This document shows, one piece after another, positions 35,510 through 43,917 of a stretch of DNA of 64,000 nucleotides; the stretch's first letter is position 1, and every line of letters starts with the position of its first letter. Origin of the DNA: Candidatus Poribacteria bacterium. GTDB taxonomy: Bacteria > Poribacteria > WGA-4E > WGA-3G. Below the pieces are notes generated by a model. The model did not search any database and had not been told where the DNA came from. It saw nothing but the letters and a program-made list of their open reading frames with translations. The translations under genes were made by a program, and so were the position numbers. The DNA lies in the NCBI GenBank assembly GCA_022825825.1, contig JAJDWA010000012.1, positions 54,391 to 118,390 on the forward strand. The letters run 5' to 3'.

Positions 35510-36337
35510 ATGGCATACGTACTTGAAGACGAATTTGGTGACATCATTGGTAAAGCCAGACGTGGACAAAATATGTCCCACAGTGATATTGCCGCAACCG
35601 CTGGAATCACAGAATCCGATTTGTCACGTATGGAACAGTATACCTTAAAACCGACAGAAGCGCAAGTCTTTAAACTTGCAGAAGTACTTAATTTAGATGG
35701 TGCAAAACTACTTGCAATTGCGAAAGAACAGTGGGAACCCGAACCTGTTCAACAACCTGACGATGCAAGGCTTGATGTGATAACGATAAGCGCGCCCGTT
35801 GGCGGATGGCCAGTCAACGCCTACCTCTTAATCTGCAAAGCCACAGACGAAGCTGCAATCATTGATACTGCAGCTCATCCTGACCTAATTTTACAACAAC
35901 TTGATACACATAAAGTTAATCCAACCGCTATCCTATTGACCCATTCACACAAAGACCACACCGATGGATTACCGCAACTCGAAAACGCTACCGGATGTCA
36001 AGCTTATATCCATAAAAATGAACCAAAACCTCGGAGTGCAAGCAAATTGCGGGAACTCGTCCATTCGGATGTTGTAGAAATTGGCGCACTTATGGTGACT
36101 GTGCTTGATACCCCCGGTCATACCCCTGGTGGTTGTAGTTTCCTAACACAAACAGCAGCTTTCGTAGGTGATGCAATTTTCGCGGGTTCGGTCGGAGGGC
36201 CGAATATATCTTATCAAGATGAAATTAATAGTGTCCGCGATAATCTGCTTACGCTTCCAGATGATGTGAGACTTTTCCCCGGCCACGGTCCTGCGACAAC
36301 TGTCGGTGAAGAGAAGTTACACAACCCATTTTTCTAA
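35510..36337 (+). CDS. XRE-type HTH domain fused to a metallo-beta-lactamase-fold hydrolase
   Basis: A protein of 275 residues. Residues 1-70 form a Cro/C1-type helix-turn-helix (IIGKARRGQNMSHSDIAATA, ITESDLSRMEQY, QVFKLAEVLNLD). From about 88 the MBL fold begins: VGGWPVNAYLLI, the metal motif THSHKDHTDG, a downstream His in TPGHTPGG, the bridging Asp in VGDAIF and FPGHGPATTV. All metal ligands are in place, so it should be a di-metal hydrolase of the glyoxalase II type. Fusion to a DNA-binding domain suggests enzyme-linked transcriptional control or autoregulation. AAAGGAGAACACATTCA precedes the ATG. No obvious operator is seen. Confidence 0.82.
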   Translation: MAYVLEDEFGDIIGKARRGQNMSHSDIAATAGITESDLSRMEQYTLKPTEAQVFKLAEVLNLDGAKLLAIAKEQWEPEPVQQPDDARLDVITISAPVGGWPVNAYLLICKATDEAAIIDTAAHPDLILQQLDTHKVNPTAILLTHSHKDHTDGLPQLENATGCQAYIHKNEPKPRSASKLRELVHSDVVEIGALMVTVLDTPGHTPGGCSFLTQTAAFVGDAIFAGSVGGPNISYQDEINSVRDNLLTLPDDVRLFPGHGPATTVGEEKLHNPFF

Positions 36338-36396
36338 GTTCACACCACTTGTTATGATGTATATGTTGCTTGTCTTTGCCGTGTGAGGCTTGAGTA

Positions 36397-37419
36397 TTGC
36401 TCTCTTATCTAATTCAACGTTTTTTCTCCATCGGTTTATCACTTCTTGGCGTATCCCTCCTTGTTTTCTTAATGGTTCATCTGATTCCCGGTGATGCAGC
36501 CCTCACTATTGCAGGTGAACGCGCCACTGAAGAGGTGCTTATCCAACTCCGAGAAGATATGGGGCTTGACAAACCACTGTATCATCAATACGCGAAATTT
36601 CTTTGGGACCTGGTACGCCTTGACTTAGGACGCTCTTTCAAAACAAAGCAGCCTGTTTTAGAAGAAATCAAACGTTATTTTCCTGCAACTGCCGAATTAA
36701 CGCTCGCAGCGATGGCATTTTCCATCTTTTTTGGTATAGCAGCAGGCATTATTGCGGCTGTCTATCGCGGTAAGTTTTGGGACTACTTTTCCATGTCTAC
36801 ATCCCTCGCGGGTATCTCAATGCCGATCTTCTGGCTGGGGTTGATGCTAATCCTACTTTTTTCCTATTATTTAAAGATATTGCCTGCCACAGGACGTTTA
36901 GATACTGTTTTAAGTTTGGATATTGAATCCCGAACGGGTTTTTACTTAATTGATACCCTACTTATGGGCAACTTCGCTGCATTTAAAGATGCAATTGCAC
37001 ATCTTATACTTCCCGCAATTACCTTAGGCACAATTCCGTTAGCCATTATTGCACGGATGACTCGTTCAAGTCTGCTTGAAGTACTAAATCAGCCATACAT
37101 TACCACTGCCTACGCAAAAGGCTTGTCAAAATGGGGGGTTATTATCAAACATGCGTTGAAAAATAGCATGGTACCAGTTTTGACAGTTATTGGACTTGAA
37201 TTTGGTTATTTGATGGGAGGTGCGATTTTAACCGAACACATTTTTTCGTGGCCCGGACTCGGTTCATGGTTGCGCGATGCTGTTGAAGCGCGTGATGTTC
37301 GCGCTGTCCAAGGCGGTGTGCTTTTCGTCTCGTTTTTATTTATGTTTGTCAACCTTATTGTTGATCTTTTATACGCCTATTTTGATCCACGCATCCGAGT
37401 GGGAGACGAAGCTACATGA
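36397..37419 (+). CDS. ABC transporter permease, DppB/OppB family
   Basis: A protein of 340 residues from a TTG at 36397; GTGAGG lies about 11 bases before. It starts SYLIQRFFSIGLSLLGVSLLVFLMVHLIPGD-like, as DppB proteins do, and has about six transmembrane helices. The EAA-type loop near YAKGLSKWGVIIKHALKNS is the ATPase contact. It would form one half of an oligopeptide, dipeptide or nickel importer channel. The second permease follows with a 4-bp overlap, but no ATPase or substrate-binding protein gene is adjacent, so the complex is incomplete here. Confidence 0.9.
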   Translation: MLSYLIQRFFSIGLSLLGVSLLVFLMVHLIPGDAALTIAGERATEEVLIQLREDMGLDKPLYHQYAKFLWDLVRLDLGRSFKTKQPVLEEIKRYFPATAELTLAAMAFSIFFGIAAGIIAAVYRGKFWDYFSMSTSLAGISMPIFWLGLMLILLFSYYLKILPATGRLDTVLSLDIESRTGFYLIDTLLMGNFAAFKDAIAHLILPAITLGTIPLAIIARMTRSSLLEVLNQPYITTAYAKGLSKWGVIIKHALKNSMVPVLTVIGLEFGYLMGGAILTEHIFSWPGLGSWLRDAVEARDVRAVQGGVLFVSFLFMFVNLIVDLLYAYFDPRIRVGDEAT

Positions 37420-38270
37420 ATGACACTTCAATATCAACAGGGCAACACAATGTCTTCCGAAAACTTCTGCGGCACCCTTCAGCTACTATCGGTGCGTCTA
37501 TAATCCTCTTTTTTATTATCGTAGCAATCTTCGCGCCCATTATTGCAACGCACGATCCAATGCGAGCTGAGATCACAAAACGTCTTGAAGGTCAGTCTGG
37601 TGAACATTATCTTGGCACGGATGGCACTGGGCGTGATGTTTTTAGCCGAATTGTTTACGGTTCCCGTATCTCCCTGAAGGTAGGATTGATTGCGATTACC
37701 TTTTCGCTTGGACTCGGCACTCTCTTCGGAGCAGTTGCTGGCTATTTCGGTGGATGGTTAGACAACTTGGTTATGCGTGTGATGGATATGATGCTTGCGA
37801 TGCCGAGTATTCTGCTTGCGATGGTTATTGTTACTATTTTGGGACAGAGTCTCACGAATGCGATTATCGCTGTTTCTATTGTTTATATCCCACAATATGC
37901 GCGGATTCTACGCGCTTCCGTTCTCAAAGTGCGCGAGTTGGATTACGTAACTGCAGCGAAAGTTATTGGTGCAAGTGACATCCGTATTCTGCTTACTACC
38001 GTTCTACCGAATTGTCTTGCGCCGTTGATTGTTCAAGCCACTTTAGGCATCGGGGCTGCAATTTTAGATGCGGCGGGGCTCAGTTTTCTCGGACTCGGAG
38101 CGGAAGTTGGTGTGCCTGAATGGGGGGCAATGCTCAATGAAAATACAAAGTATATTCGTAAGGCACCGCTGGCTGTTACGGCTCCTGGTATAGCAATCTT
38201 TCTTATTGTTTTAGGTTTTAATCTACTTGGCGATGCGCTACGAGACGCGCTTGACCCGCAAATAGATTGA
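37416..38270 (+). CDS. ABC transporter permease, DppC/OppC family
   Basis: A protein of 284 residues beginning with the overlapping ATG (ATGA with the dppB-like stop). It shows the DppC hallmark LGTDGTGRDVFSRIVYGSRISL and about six transmembrane helices, with the coupling loop VTAAKVIGASDIRILLTTVLPN. It pairs with the upstream permease to form the transmembrane pore. The C-terminus ends LGDALRDALDPQID, as in the family. A Fic gene starts 9 bp downstream on the same strand but is unlikely to be functionally tied. Confidence 0.91.
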   Translation: MNDTSISTGQHNVFRKLLRHPSATIGASIILFFIIVAIFAPIIATHDPMRAEITKRLEGQSGEHYLGTDGTGRDVFSRIVYGSRISLKVGLIAITFSLGLGTLFGAVAGYFGGWLDNLVMRVMDMMLAMPSILLAMVIVTILGQSLTNAIIAVSIVYIPQYARILRASVLKVRELDYVTAAKVIGASDIRILLTTVLPNCLAPLIVQATLGIGAAILDAAGLSFLGLGAEVGVPEWGAMLNENTKYIRKAPLAVTAPGIAIFLIVLGFNLLGDALRDALDPQID

Positions 38271-38279
38271 GGCAACATC

Positions 38280-39326
38280 ATGTTTAAACCTGAATTCAAT
38301 TATACACATAACATTGTTAGAAATCTGATGAATATTGAAGGAGCGAAAGAAGTTATTGAAAACTCTCCTATCCTCCCTGTTTGGCAATCGCGGCTCCAAA
38401 AAGAGGCATTAGTACGCCAAGCACATCATACCACTCGGATTGAGGGAACACAACTCACTATAGAACAGGTTCGAGACCTGATTGATGAGAAACCTGTTGT
38501 TGCACGAGAACGAGATATACAGGAGGTACGCAATTATTTAAAAGTCGCTGCCTTTATAGATGAAGTCTATGACGATCCTGACATGGAACTTGATCTCCGA
38601 ACGATCCGACATATACATTACTTGATACTTGATGGAATTGAAGGCGGTTATGAACCGGGGGAATTCCGTAAAATCCAGAATTATGTCGTAAACAACAAAA
38701 CTAAAGAAGTTGTCTACACACCACCGCTCGCTTCTGAAGTGCCAATTCTCATGCTTGAATTGGTTGATTGGTTGCGTTCAGACGAGGCAAGCGAACTATC
38801 GCCTTTACTAAAGGCAGGCATCGCTCACTACCAGTTGGTTGGCATCCATCCATTCCTTGATGGTAACGGCAGAACAGCACGCGCGCTTGCAAACCTCATT
38901 CTATACCATGCTGGCTATGACATAAAAAAACTCTTTTCCCTTGAAGAATATTACGACATGAATCCAGCGGGTTATTATGAAGCTTTGCAAAGTGTTCGGA
39001 CAACAGGCGCATTCACAACGTGGTTGGAATATTTTACTGCTGGCATTGCCACAGAAATGCAGAAAATTAAAGAATTAGTGCTTACTCACAGTAGAGATAG
39101 AGCTTTACGAGATAAAATTGGACAAGTGGCACTTTCCGAACGGCAGCTGGCTATTCTTGCTTATGTCGAAAAACATGGACAGATTACCAATCGGGAATTA
39201 CAGCAACTTGCCGATCTTTCACATGCAACGGCTCATAAAGAATTGTTGACGTTGGTACAAAGTGGGTTGTTAAATAAAAAGGGGAAAGCGAGGGGAACCT
39301 ATTATGTACTGGTTGATGATTTCTAA
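38280..39326 (+). CDS. Fic family protein with winged-helix C-terminus
   Basis: A protein of 348 residues. The N-terminal Fic_N region includes HHTTRIEGTQLT, matching the inhibitory (S/T)xxxE(G/N) motif of class II Fic proteins. The catalytic loop is HPFLDGNGRTARA, with its His near residue 190, in full HPFxDGNGR form. A C-terminal winged-helix segment (LAILAYVEKHGQITNRELQQL, THATAHKELLTLV-like) suggests DNA binding. Fic proteins transfer AMP or another nucleotide group to target proteins; this arrangement is typical of self-inhibited chromosomal types. The final codons LVDDF are the first of several GGTTGATGATT repeats in the adjacent gap. Confidence 0.9.
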   Translation: MFKPEFNYTHNIVRNLMNIEGAKEVIENSPILPVWQSRLQKEALVRQAHHTTRIEGTQLTIEQVRDLIDEKPVVARERDIQEVRNYLKVAAFIDEVYDDPDMELDLRTIRHIHYLILDGIEGGYEPGEFRKIQNYVVNNKTKEVVYTPPLASEVPILMLELVDWLRSDEASELSPLLKAGIAHYQLVGIHPFLDGNGRTARALANLILYHAGYDIKKLFSLEEYYDMNPAGYYEALQSVRTTGAFTTWLEYFTAGIATEMQKIKELVLTHSRDRALRDKIGQVALSERQLAILAYVEKHGQITNRELQQLADLSHATAHKELLTLVQSGLLNKKGKARGTYYVLVDDF

Positions 39327-39483
39327 CGAATTTGGTTGATGATTACGCTATGAACCCACACTATATCAATGTTTACATCGGTTGATGATTTGGTTGATGA
39401 TTCTAACTGATTTTAGTTAATGATTAGCCTTTCATGCTTTACTATAACAGGGTTTAGAGGGGTTGATGATTCGGTTGATGATT
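39311..39483 (+). repeat. Iterated GGTTGATGATT repeats at the 3' end of the fic gene
   Basis: Exact copies of GGTTGATGATT occur at 39311, 39334, 39380, 39392, 39461 and 39473, with a degenerate copy near 39414. The first copy encodes the Fic C-terminal VDDF. Some copies share a longer context (TTGATGATTTCTAAC and TTGATGATTCTAAC), suggesting repeated duplication of the gene end. The gap to 39615 holds nothing else I can name. Confidence 0.7.
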
Positions 39484-39615
39484 TCGGCATTTGCAAGGTT
39501 TAATTTCTGTTGATTTCAAACTGTATTTGTAATAAAATGTAATTGTGAATTTATCCGTATGTAAATCATTCAATACGATTATCTGAATATAGACAATGTA
39601 TAAGGACCCAGTTAT

Positions 39616-40080
39616 ATGAACATCCTCGTTCTCCACGGACCAAACCTACATCTCTTAGGCAAACGCCAACCAGAGATTTACGGACACCAAACATTGAATG
39701 ACATCAATGGTGCGCTCGATCAGTTTGTAGCTGCATCGCCTCACGATGTCGTGCTGAAAATCTTGCAGTCCAACCATGAAGGCGAGCTTGTCTCTATTAT
39801 CGGTGACCACATGGATTGGGCGGATGGTATACTAATAAATCCTGCTGCGTATACACATACCAGCATTGCTATTCGAGATGCGCTTGCGACTGTCGGAGTC
39901 CCTGTTATTGAAATTCATCTCTCTAACATCTACGCTCGCGAGGAATTTCGGCATCATTCGTATATATCAGGCGTTGCCGTTGGAGTTGTCGGTGGTTTCG
40001 GTGCGTATAGTTACATTCTTGCACTTGAAGCGATGATTCATATTTTAGGTCCGAATTTAACCGATAATGTAGATGAATAA
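39616..40080 (+). CDS. aroQ: AroQ, type II 3-dehydroquinate dehydratase
   Basis: A protein of 154 residues, standard size. Motifs are LHGPNLHLLGKRQPEIYG at the N-terminus (Asn and the catalytic Tyr), QSNHEGELVSII, ILINPAAYTHTSIAIRDAL, PVIEIHLSNIYAREEFRHHSY and a final SGVAVGVVGGFGAYSYILAL. It dehydrates 3-dehydroquinate in the shikimate pathway as a dodecamer. The aminotransferase gene follows after 17 bp, so the two are probably co-transcribed, but no other shikimate genes are visible. Confidence 0.95.
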   Translation: MNILVLHGPNLHLLGKRQPEIYGHQTLNDINGALDQFVAASPHDVVLKILQSNHEGELVSIIGDHMDWADGILINPAAYTHTSIAIRDALATVGVPVIEIHLSNIYAREEFRHHSYISGVAVGVVGGFGAYSYILALEAMIHILGPNLTDNVDE

Positions 40081-40097
40081 ATTGAAGGAAATTTTTT

Positions 40098-41246
40098 GTG
40101 GAACAGAAACCGTTTGTCCCTTTTAGTCGCCCGTGGATTGACGATACTGAAATCGAAGCAGTTAGCGAAGTGCTTGCTTCTAAATGGATAAGTACTGGTG
40201 CAAGAGTGCGTGAGTTTGAACGTGCTTTTGCCGAATACCTTGGTGTCAAACACGCAATCGCTGTGAGTTCTTGCACTGCAGCTTTACATCTCAGTCTTGT
40301 AGTGTCTGGTATCGGTGTTGGAAACGAAGTTATCACAACACCCTGGACCTTTACTGCCACTGCTGAAGCCATCCGATACGTCGGAGCAAAACCTGTTTTT
40401 GTTGACATCTGCCCTGAAACATTAAATATTGATGTTACCAAAATTGAGCAGGCGATAACCTCGCGTACCAAAGCGATAATGCCTGTCCACATCGCTGGAC
40501 TCCCGTGTGATATGGATGTGTTACAGGAGATTTGTCAAACCTATAATCTTGTTCTTATTGACGATGCTGCCCACGCCATTCCTGTTGAATATAACGGACA
40601 ATATATCGGAACACTTGGTGATCTCTCTTGTTTCAGTTTTTATGCGAATAAAAATATGACCACAGGGGAAGGTGGCATGATAACTACTAACAACGATGCA
40701 CTTGCTGAACCACTCCGAACGATGCGTCTGCACGGTATTGACAAAGACGCATGGGCGCGGCAGTCGAAACGTAGCATTTGGCGATACGACATCACCACCG
40801 AAGGCTATAAATACAACATGACCGATATTCAGGCGGCAATGGGATTATGTCAACTCATGAAACTCAACAAACAGCATGAACGCCGCCAGAATTTTGCTCA
40901 GATATATCAATCAGAATTGGCGAAATTTCCTCAGATTAGCACGCCCTTTGTGCCAGATAACCCAAAAGAACACGCGTGGCATCTTTACATTATTCAACTT
41001 CATACCAGCAACCGTGATGAATTCGTGGAAGCCTTACGCGATGCAAATATTGAATGTAGCGTACACTATATTCCTTTACACCTCTTCGAATTTTATCAGC
41101 AGCAGTACGGTTATAGGGTTGGTGATTTTCCACGTGCTGAGGAAGTTTTTGAGCGCGTAGTAAGTTTACCGCTCCATCCAGGATTAACAGAGTCGGACGT
41201 GCATATTGTAATTGATGCTATCGATAAAATACTGAGGATCATGTAA
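40098..41246 (+). CDS. DegT/DnrJ/EryC1/StrS family PLP aminotransferase
   Basis: A protein of 382 residues from a GTG; GAAGGAA lies about 10 bases upstream. Diagnostic segments are PFSRPWIDDTEIEAVSEVL, VSSCTAALHLSL, TTPWTFTATAEAI, LIDDAAHAI and SFYANKNMTTGEGGMI, where the Lys forms the PLP Schiff base. Members aminate keto-sugars (often UDP- or dTDP-linked) for surface polysaccharide or antibiotic sugar synthesis. The C-terminal half has VHYIPLHLFEFYQQ and the LPLHPGLTESDV ending. No sugar nucleotide enzymes are adjacent, so the exact sugar is unknown. Confidence 0.92.
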   Translation: MEQKPFVPFSRPWIDDTEIEAVSEVLASKWISTGARVREFERAFAEYLGVKHAIAVSSCTAALHLSLVVSGIGVGNEVITTPWTFTATAEAIRYVGAKPVFVDICPETLNIDVTKIEQAITSRTKAIMPVHIAGLPCDMDVLQEICQTYNLVLIDDAAHAIPVEYNGQYIGTLGDLSCFSFYANKNMTTGEGGMITTNNDALAEPLRTMRLHGIDKDAWARQSKRSIWRYDITTEGYKYNMTDIQAAMGLCQLMKLNKQHERRQNFAQIYQSELAKFPQISTPFVPDNPKEHAWHLYIIQLHTSNRDEFVEALRDANIECSVHYIPLHLFEFYQQQYGYRVGDFPRAEEVFERVVSLPLHPGLTESDVHIVIDAIDKILRIM

Positions 41247-41336
41247 AAGATATGTGCGCCTTTTGTTTAATTGTGCTATTAATATCAAGTCTATCACTGT
41301 TGAGTTTATATTAAAACTTGTCCAACGTACTTATTC

Positions 41337-41365
41337 TTGACATGAGCCAAAAAATCTGTTAAAAT
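41337..41365 (+). promoter_or_regulatory. Promoter of the lipoprotein gene
   Basis: TTGACA at 41337-41342, a 17-bp spacer, TAAAAT at 41360-41365. It lies about 40 bp before the ATG, which has AAGGAG seven bases ahead. Confidence 0.65.
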
Positions 41366-41405
41366 AATAATTAAACTGAATTTACGCGCAATAAGGAGTT
41401 GCAAA

Positions 41406-42071
41406 ATGATTTACAAGTGTGTTCTTTCCCTTTCACTTGTCTGTTTTATAGTGATTATGACAGGTTGTAGTGCTTTGCTCTTACAACAAGAATGGAGCGA
41501 AAACTACGCGCTACTTGATGGTTCTCAATCAACTATTCCACAAATGATTGATGGGGATATCAGTACCGTAGGAAAAACAAAACCAACCGATGGAGCGGTC
41601 AGTCTCACAGACAAAACCGCCTTACCTGAAGTTGTCATAACATTACCAGAAAAGAAGGTTATCCGAAAAGTCATCATTCACTCGGATAATATTAAGAAGT
41701 TTAACCTTTATGCCAATAAAGGCGGTAGTCCAATTCCAGGGACAGATTGGCAGCTGATAAAAGAGGAACAAAATGCCAAAACCGGCAAGATTGTCATCTC
41801 GGTTTTTGACTCATTTCCTACAGATAGTATCCGTCTTGTAGTTTTAGGAACGAAAGACGATGCTTCTTTTACACGGAACGAAGTTGAGCTCGCAGCACAA
41901 ATCTGTTCTGTTTCAAGTGGCTCTTCGTGAGGGACTCCAACCGGGACCGGTGGTCCTCCCAAGCGCATTGCCTCAGCTGAAATTAGTGAAATTGAAATTT
42001 ATGGATATGTAACTGCCGAAAAAACTGATGACGACCCGCGTGAAGAATCTGTAATGTCTCTGTTATTTTAA
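41406..42071 (+). pseudogene. F5/8-type-C-like lipoprotein gene interrupted by an in-frame TGA
   Basis: The ATG at 41406 has a good AAGGAG and promoter. The product begins with a lipoprotein signal (VIMTGCSA, a sound lipobox) and continues as a discoidin-like sandwich (VVITLPEKKVIRKVIIH, IRLVVLGTKDDASF). An in-frame TGA at 41928-41930 falls in a Ser/Gly/Thr linker (SSGSS, stop, GTPTGTGG). The same frame continues 46 codons to a TAA at 42069-42071, including ISEIEIYGYV, the typical last strand of this fold. So the gene has a nonsense mutation (GGA to TGA is one change) or is read through. The truncated product would lack only the final strand and tail. Confidence 0.7.
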
Positions 42072-42075
42072 CCCC

Positions 42076-42241
42076 AAGTTTGTCACATAGTAGCACAATC
42101 TGTATGAAGATTAATTCGGTAATTTTGGAGAAAGCTCGGATGCGGTTGGGAAACCGCATCTACCGGGGTTTGGATAAAATAAATATTACCGAAATATTTA
42201 CTTAATCTTCATTTAGATTGTGCCTGTGAGGACGCAAACTT
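42076..42241. mobile_element. MITE-like inverted-repeat element
   Basis: GCACAATCTGTATGAAGATT at 42093 and its inverted partner ending at 42223 match in 20 of 22 positions over the full 22-bp arms. Weaker pairing extends outward to AAGTTTG at 42076 and CAAACTT at 42241, and inward to TTCGGTAAT. In the centre is a GATGCGGTTGGGAAACCGCATC hairpin (42139-42160), a member of the dispersed palindromes. The element is about 166 bp with no ORF and fills most of the gap before the YkgJ gene. Confidence 0.55.
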
Positions 42242-42458
42242 AATTGCTACGGAATCTTGCGAAAAATGGGTCATTCTCTATAAAAAACGGTTTGCATGTC
42301 TAAAATCTTGGCTCATGTCGAGAATAAGTGTCAATGAAAATTTAACCCGCATGGTTGTTGACTTTATGAAAGAGATGGCACATACTTTTTACATGAGCCA
42401 ATTCTGACATCATAATGCACCTAATCGATGTATTATTCTTGTTGGAATAAGGCACGAC

Positions 42459-43013
42459 ATGTCTATCTCAAAACTCTACCAGATCATTCCCAGTGATGTG
42501 TGTTTCTCTTGCGATGTTTGCTGCCGTTTTTTAGAGTCAGATAGCCCTCTCGCGCCAATTTTTACTGAAGCAGAGAAACAACACACAATCTCTCAAGGCG
42601 CAGCCCCAACTTTATTTCAGCCACAAGCAGACGGAAAAAGTTCACAAATCAAGTTAAAACCGTATAAGGATTTTTACATCTGTCCCTTCTTTGAGTCTGA
42701 AACGAGTAGATGCAGCATCTATGCGAATCGTCCACTTGATTGTCAACTCTATCCCTTTGCCTTGATGTTTAATGAGGACAAAAGCAGCGTTGTGTTAGGT
42801 GTGGATATGCTCTGCCCATTCGGTGAGACCCATCTTGAAACAGAAGCCTTTCAGCTACATCTCCAGCATGTGATTGAATATGTTGAATCTGAAAAGATTA
42901 GTAGACAGATTACCACAAACTGTAGTCTCATCGGTGAATACCAGGATACGGTGAAGGTTTTTTACACGCTCAATCTAAAAATGACACATGCAACTCCGAC
43001 CGTTAACACTTGA
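42459..43013 (+). CDS. YkgJ-type cysteine-cluster protein
   Basis: A protein of 184 residues. Cysteines are arranged as SCDVCCRFLE near 20, ICPFFES, RCSIYANRPLDCQLYPF and MLCPFGE, the CxxCCx-type zinc- or iron-binding pattern of the YkgJ/UPF0153 family. Function is not established; such proteins are proposed metal-binding. AAGGCACGAC precedes the ATG, a modest ribosome site. Its 3' end overlaps the next gene by 26 bp, so this is the first of three overlapping genes probably translated together. Confidence 0.82.
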   Translation: MSISKLYQIIPSDVCFSCDVCCRFLESDSPLAPIFTEAEKQHTISQGAAPTLFQPQADGKSSQIKLKPYKDFYICPFFESETSRCSIYANRPLDCQLYPFALMFNEDKSSVVLGVDMLCPFGETHLETEAFQLHLQHVIEYVESEKISRQITTNCSLIGEYQDTVKVFYTLNLKMTHATPTVNT

Positions 43014-43917
43014 CGATAAACCGATTTTTGACAAATATGTCCGTAGTCCCTGCATGTCTCTGTCTAACTATGCATTCGCAGCGCTTTATGTGTGGCGAAG
43101 GCACTTTCAGTTCTATTGGACACTGCTACATGACCACTTCTGTATCTTTGCCAAGCAGGGAGATGACTATTTTATGCCGATTTTGCCGATACCGTGTGCT
43201 GTCGGTAACCTTTCATATTTAAAGACGGTTCGTTATGCGTCTCAATTCATGCTTAAATCAAATCAGAATCCGCAGATTGCACGCATTGAAAATGTTCCAG
43301 AAGAACTACTCCCTGTTTTCCAAAATGAAGGTTTTCACGCTATCCTAAAGGAAACTGAATATGTCTATAGAGCAGAAGATTTAGGTAAGTTACGCGGAGA
43401 TCGTTATAAACGGCAACGGAATGCTTACAACGCTTTTGTAGCACGATACCCTTCTATAAAATGTGAACCGTATCAACCAATTATTGATCGGGATGCTTGC
43501 CTTCAGCTATACGAGAGATGGCGAAAGGCGCGCTCAGAAAAATATGATGACCCAATCTATCAAGCAATGCTGGACGATTCACAATCTGCCCATCGTATTG
43601 GTATAACACATGCGAAGGAATTAAGACTGGTAGGGAGGGTTGTCCGTATTGATGGTGAGTTGCGCGCTTATACCTTCGGATATGAATTGAACAGTGAGAC
43701 GTTCTGTGTGCTTTTTGAAATTGCAGACCTCAACATAAAAGGACTGTCCCAGTTCATCTATCGGGAATTTTGCAAAGAATTGATAGGTCCCTACAAATGG
43801 ATAAACGCTATGGATGATTCGGGGTTAGAGAATTTAAAACGTGTCAAACGTTCCTATCATCCTACGCGATTGATACCATCATATAACATTTATGAAAGCA
43901 GCGTTAATCTTCCTTAA
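42988..43917 (+). CDS. DUF2156 family protein (GNAT-like lysyltransferase domain)
   Basis: A protein of 309 residues. It starts MQLRPLTLDDKPIFDKYV and has SNYAFAALYVWRRHFQF, LRGDRYKRQRNAYNAFVARY, a DDSQSAHRIGI segment and AYTFGYELN. This matches DUF2156, related to the aminoacyl-transfer domain of phosphatidylglycerol lysyltransferases (MprF), here without membrane helices. It may transfer an amino acid or acyl group in the cytoplasm. It overlaps the YkgJ-type gene upstream by 26 bp and the next gene by 26 bp, so the three form a tightly coupled unit. Confidence 0.8.
   Translation: MQLRPLTLDDKPIFDKYVRSPCMSLSNYAFAALYVWRRHFQFYWTLLHDHFCIFAKQGDDYFMPILPIPCAVGNLSYLKTVRYASQFMLKSNQNPQIARIENVPEELLPVFQNEGFHAILKETEYVYRAEDLGKLRGDRYKRQRNAYNAFVARYPSIKCEPYQPIIDRDACLQLYERWRKARSEKYDDPIYQAMLDDSQSAHRIGITHAKELRLVGRVVRIDGELRAYTFGYELNSETFCVLFEIADLNIKGLSQFIYREFCKELIGPYKWINAMDDSGLENLKRVKRSYHPTRLIPSYNIYESSVNLP

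Larger units (their letters stand above)
41329..42329. repeat. 22-bp inverted repeat bracketing the interrupted lipoprotein gene
   Basis: ACTTATTCTTGACATGAGCCAA at 41329-41350 recurs inverted at 42308-42329 with one mismatch. The left copy contains the -35 element of the lipoprotein promoter. A partial copy (ACATGAGCCAA) lies near 42391. The pair could mark the ends of a mobile or duplicated segment, or be a duplicated promoter region. Confidence 0.5.

Noticed and set aside
39923..40492. 189-codon minus-strand ORF
   Set aside because: Antisense to aroQ and the aminotransferase gene, spanning both; composition is unlike a real protein.
41928..41957. Selenocysteine insertion at the in-frame TGA, with a GGGACC/GGTCC hairpin shortly downstream
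   Set aside because: The residue lies in a flexible Ser/Gly/Thr linker, not a redox site, and no Sec machinery is visible. A nonsense mutation is simpler.
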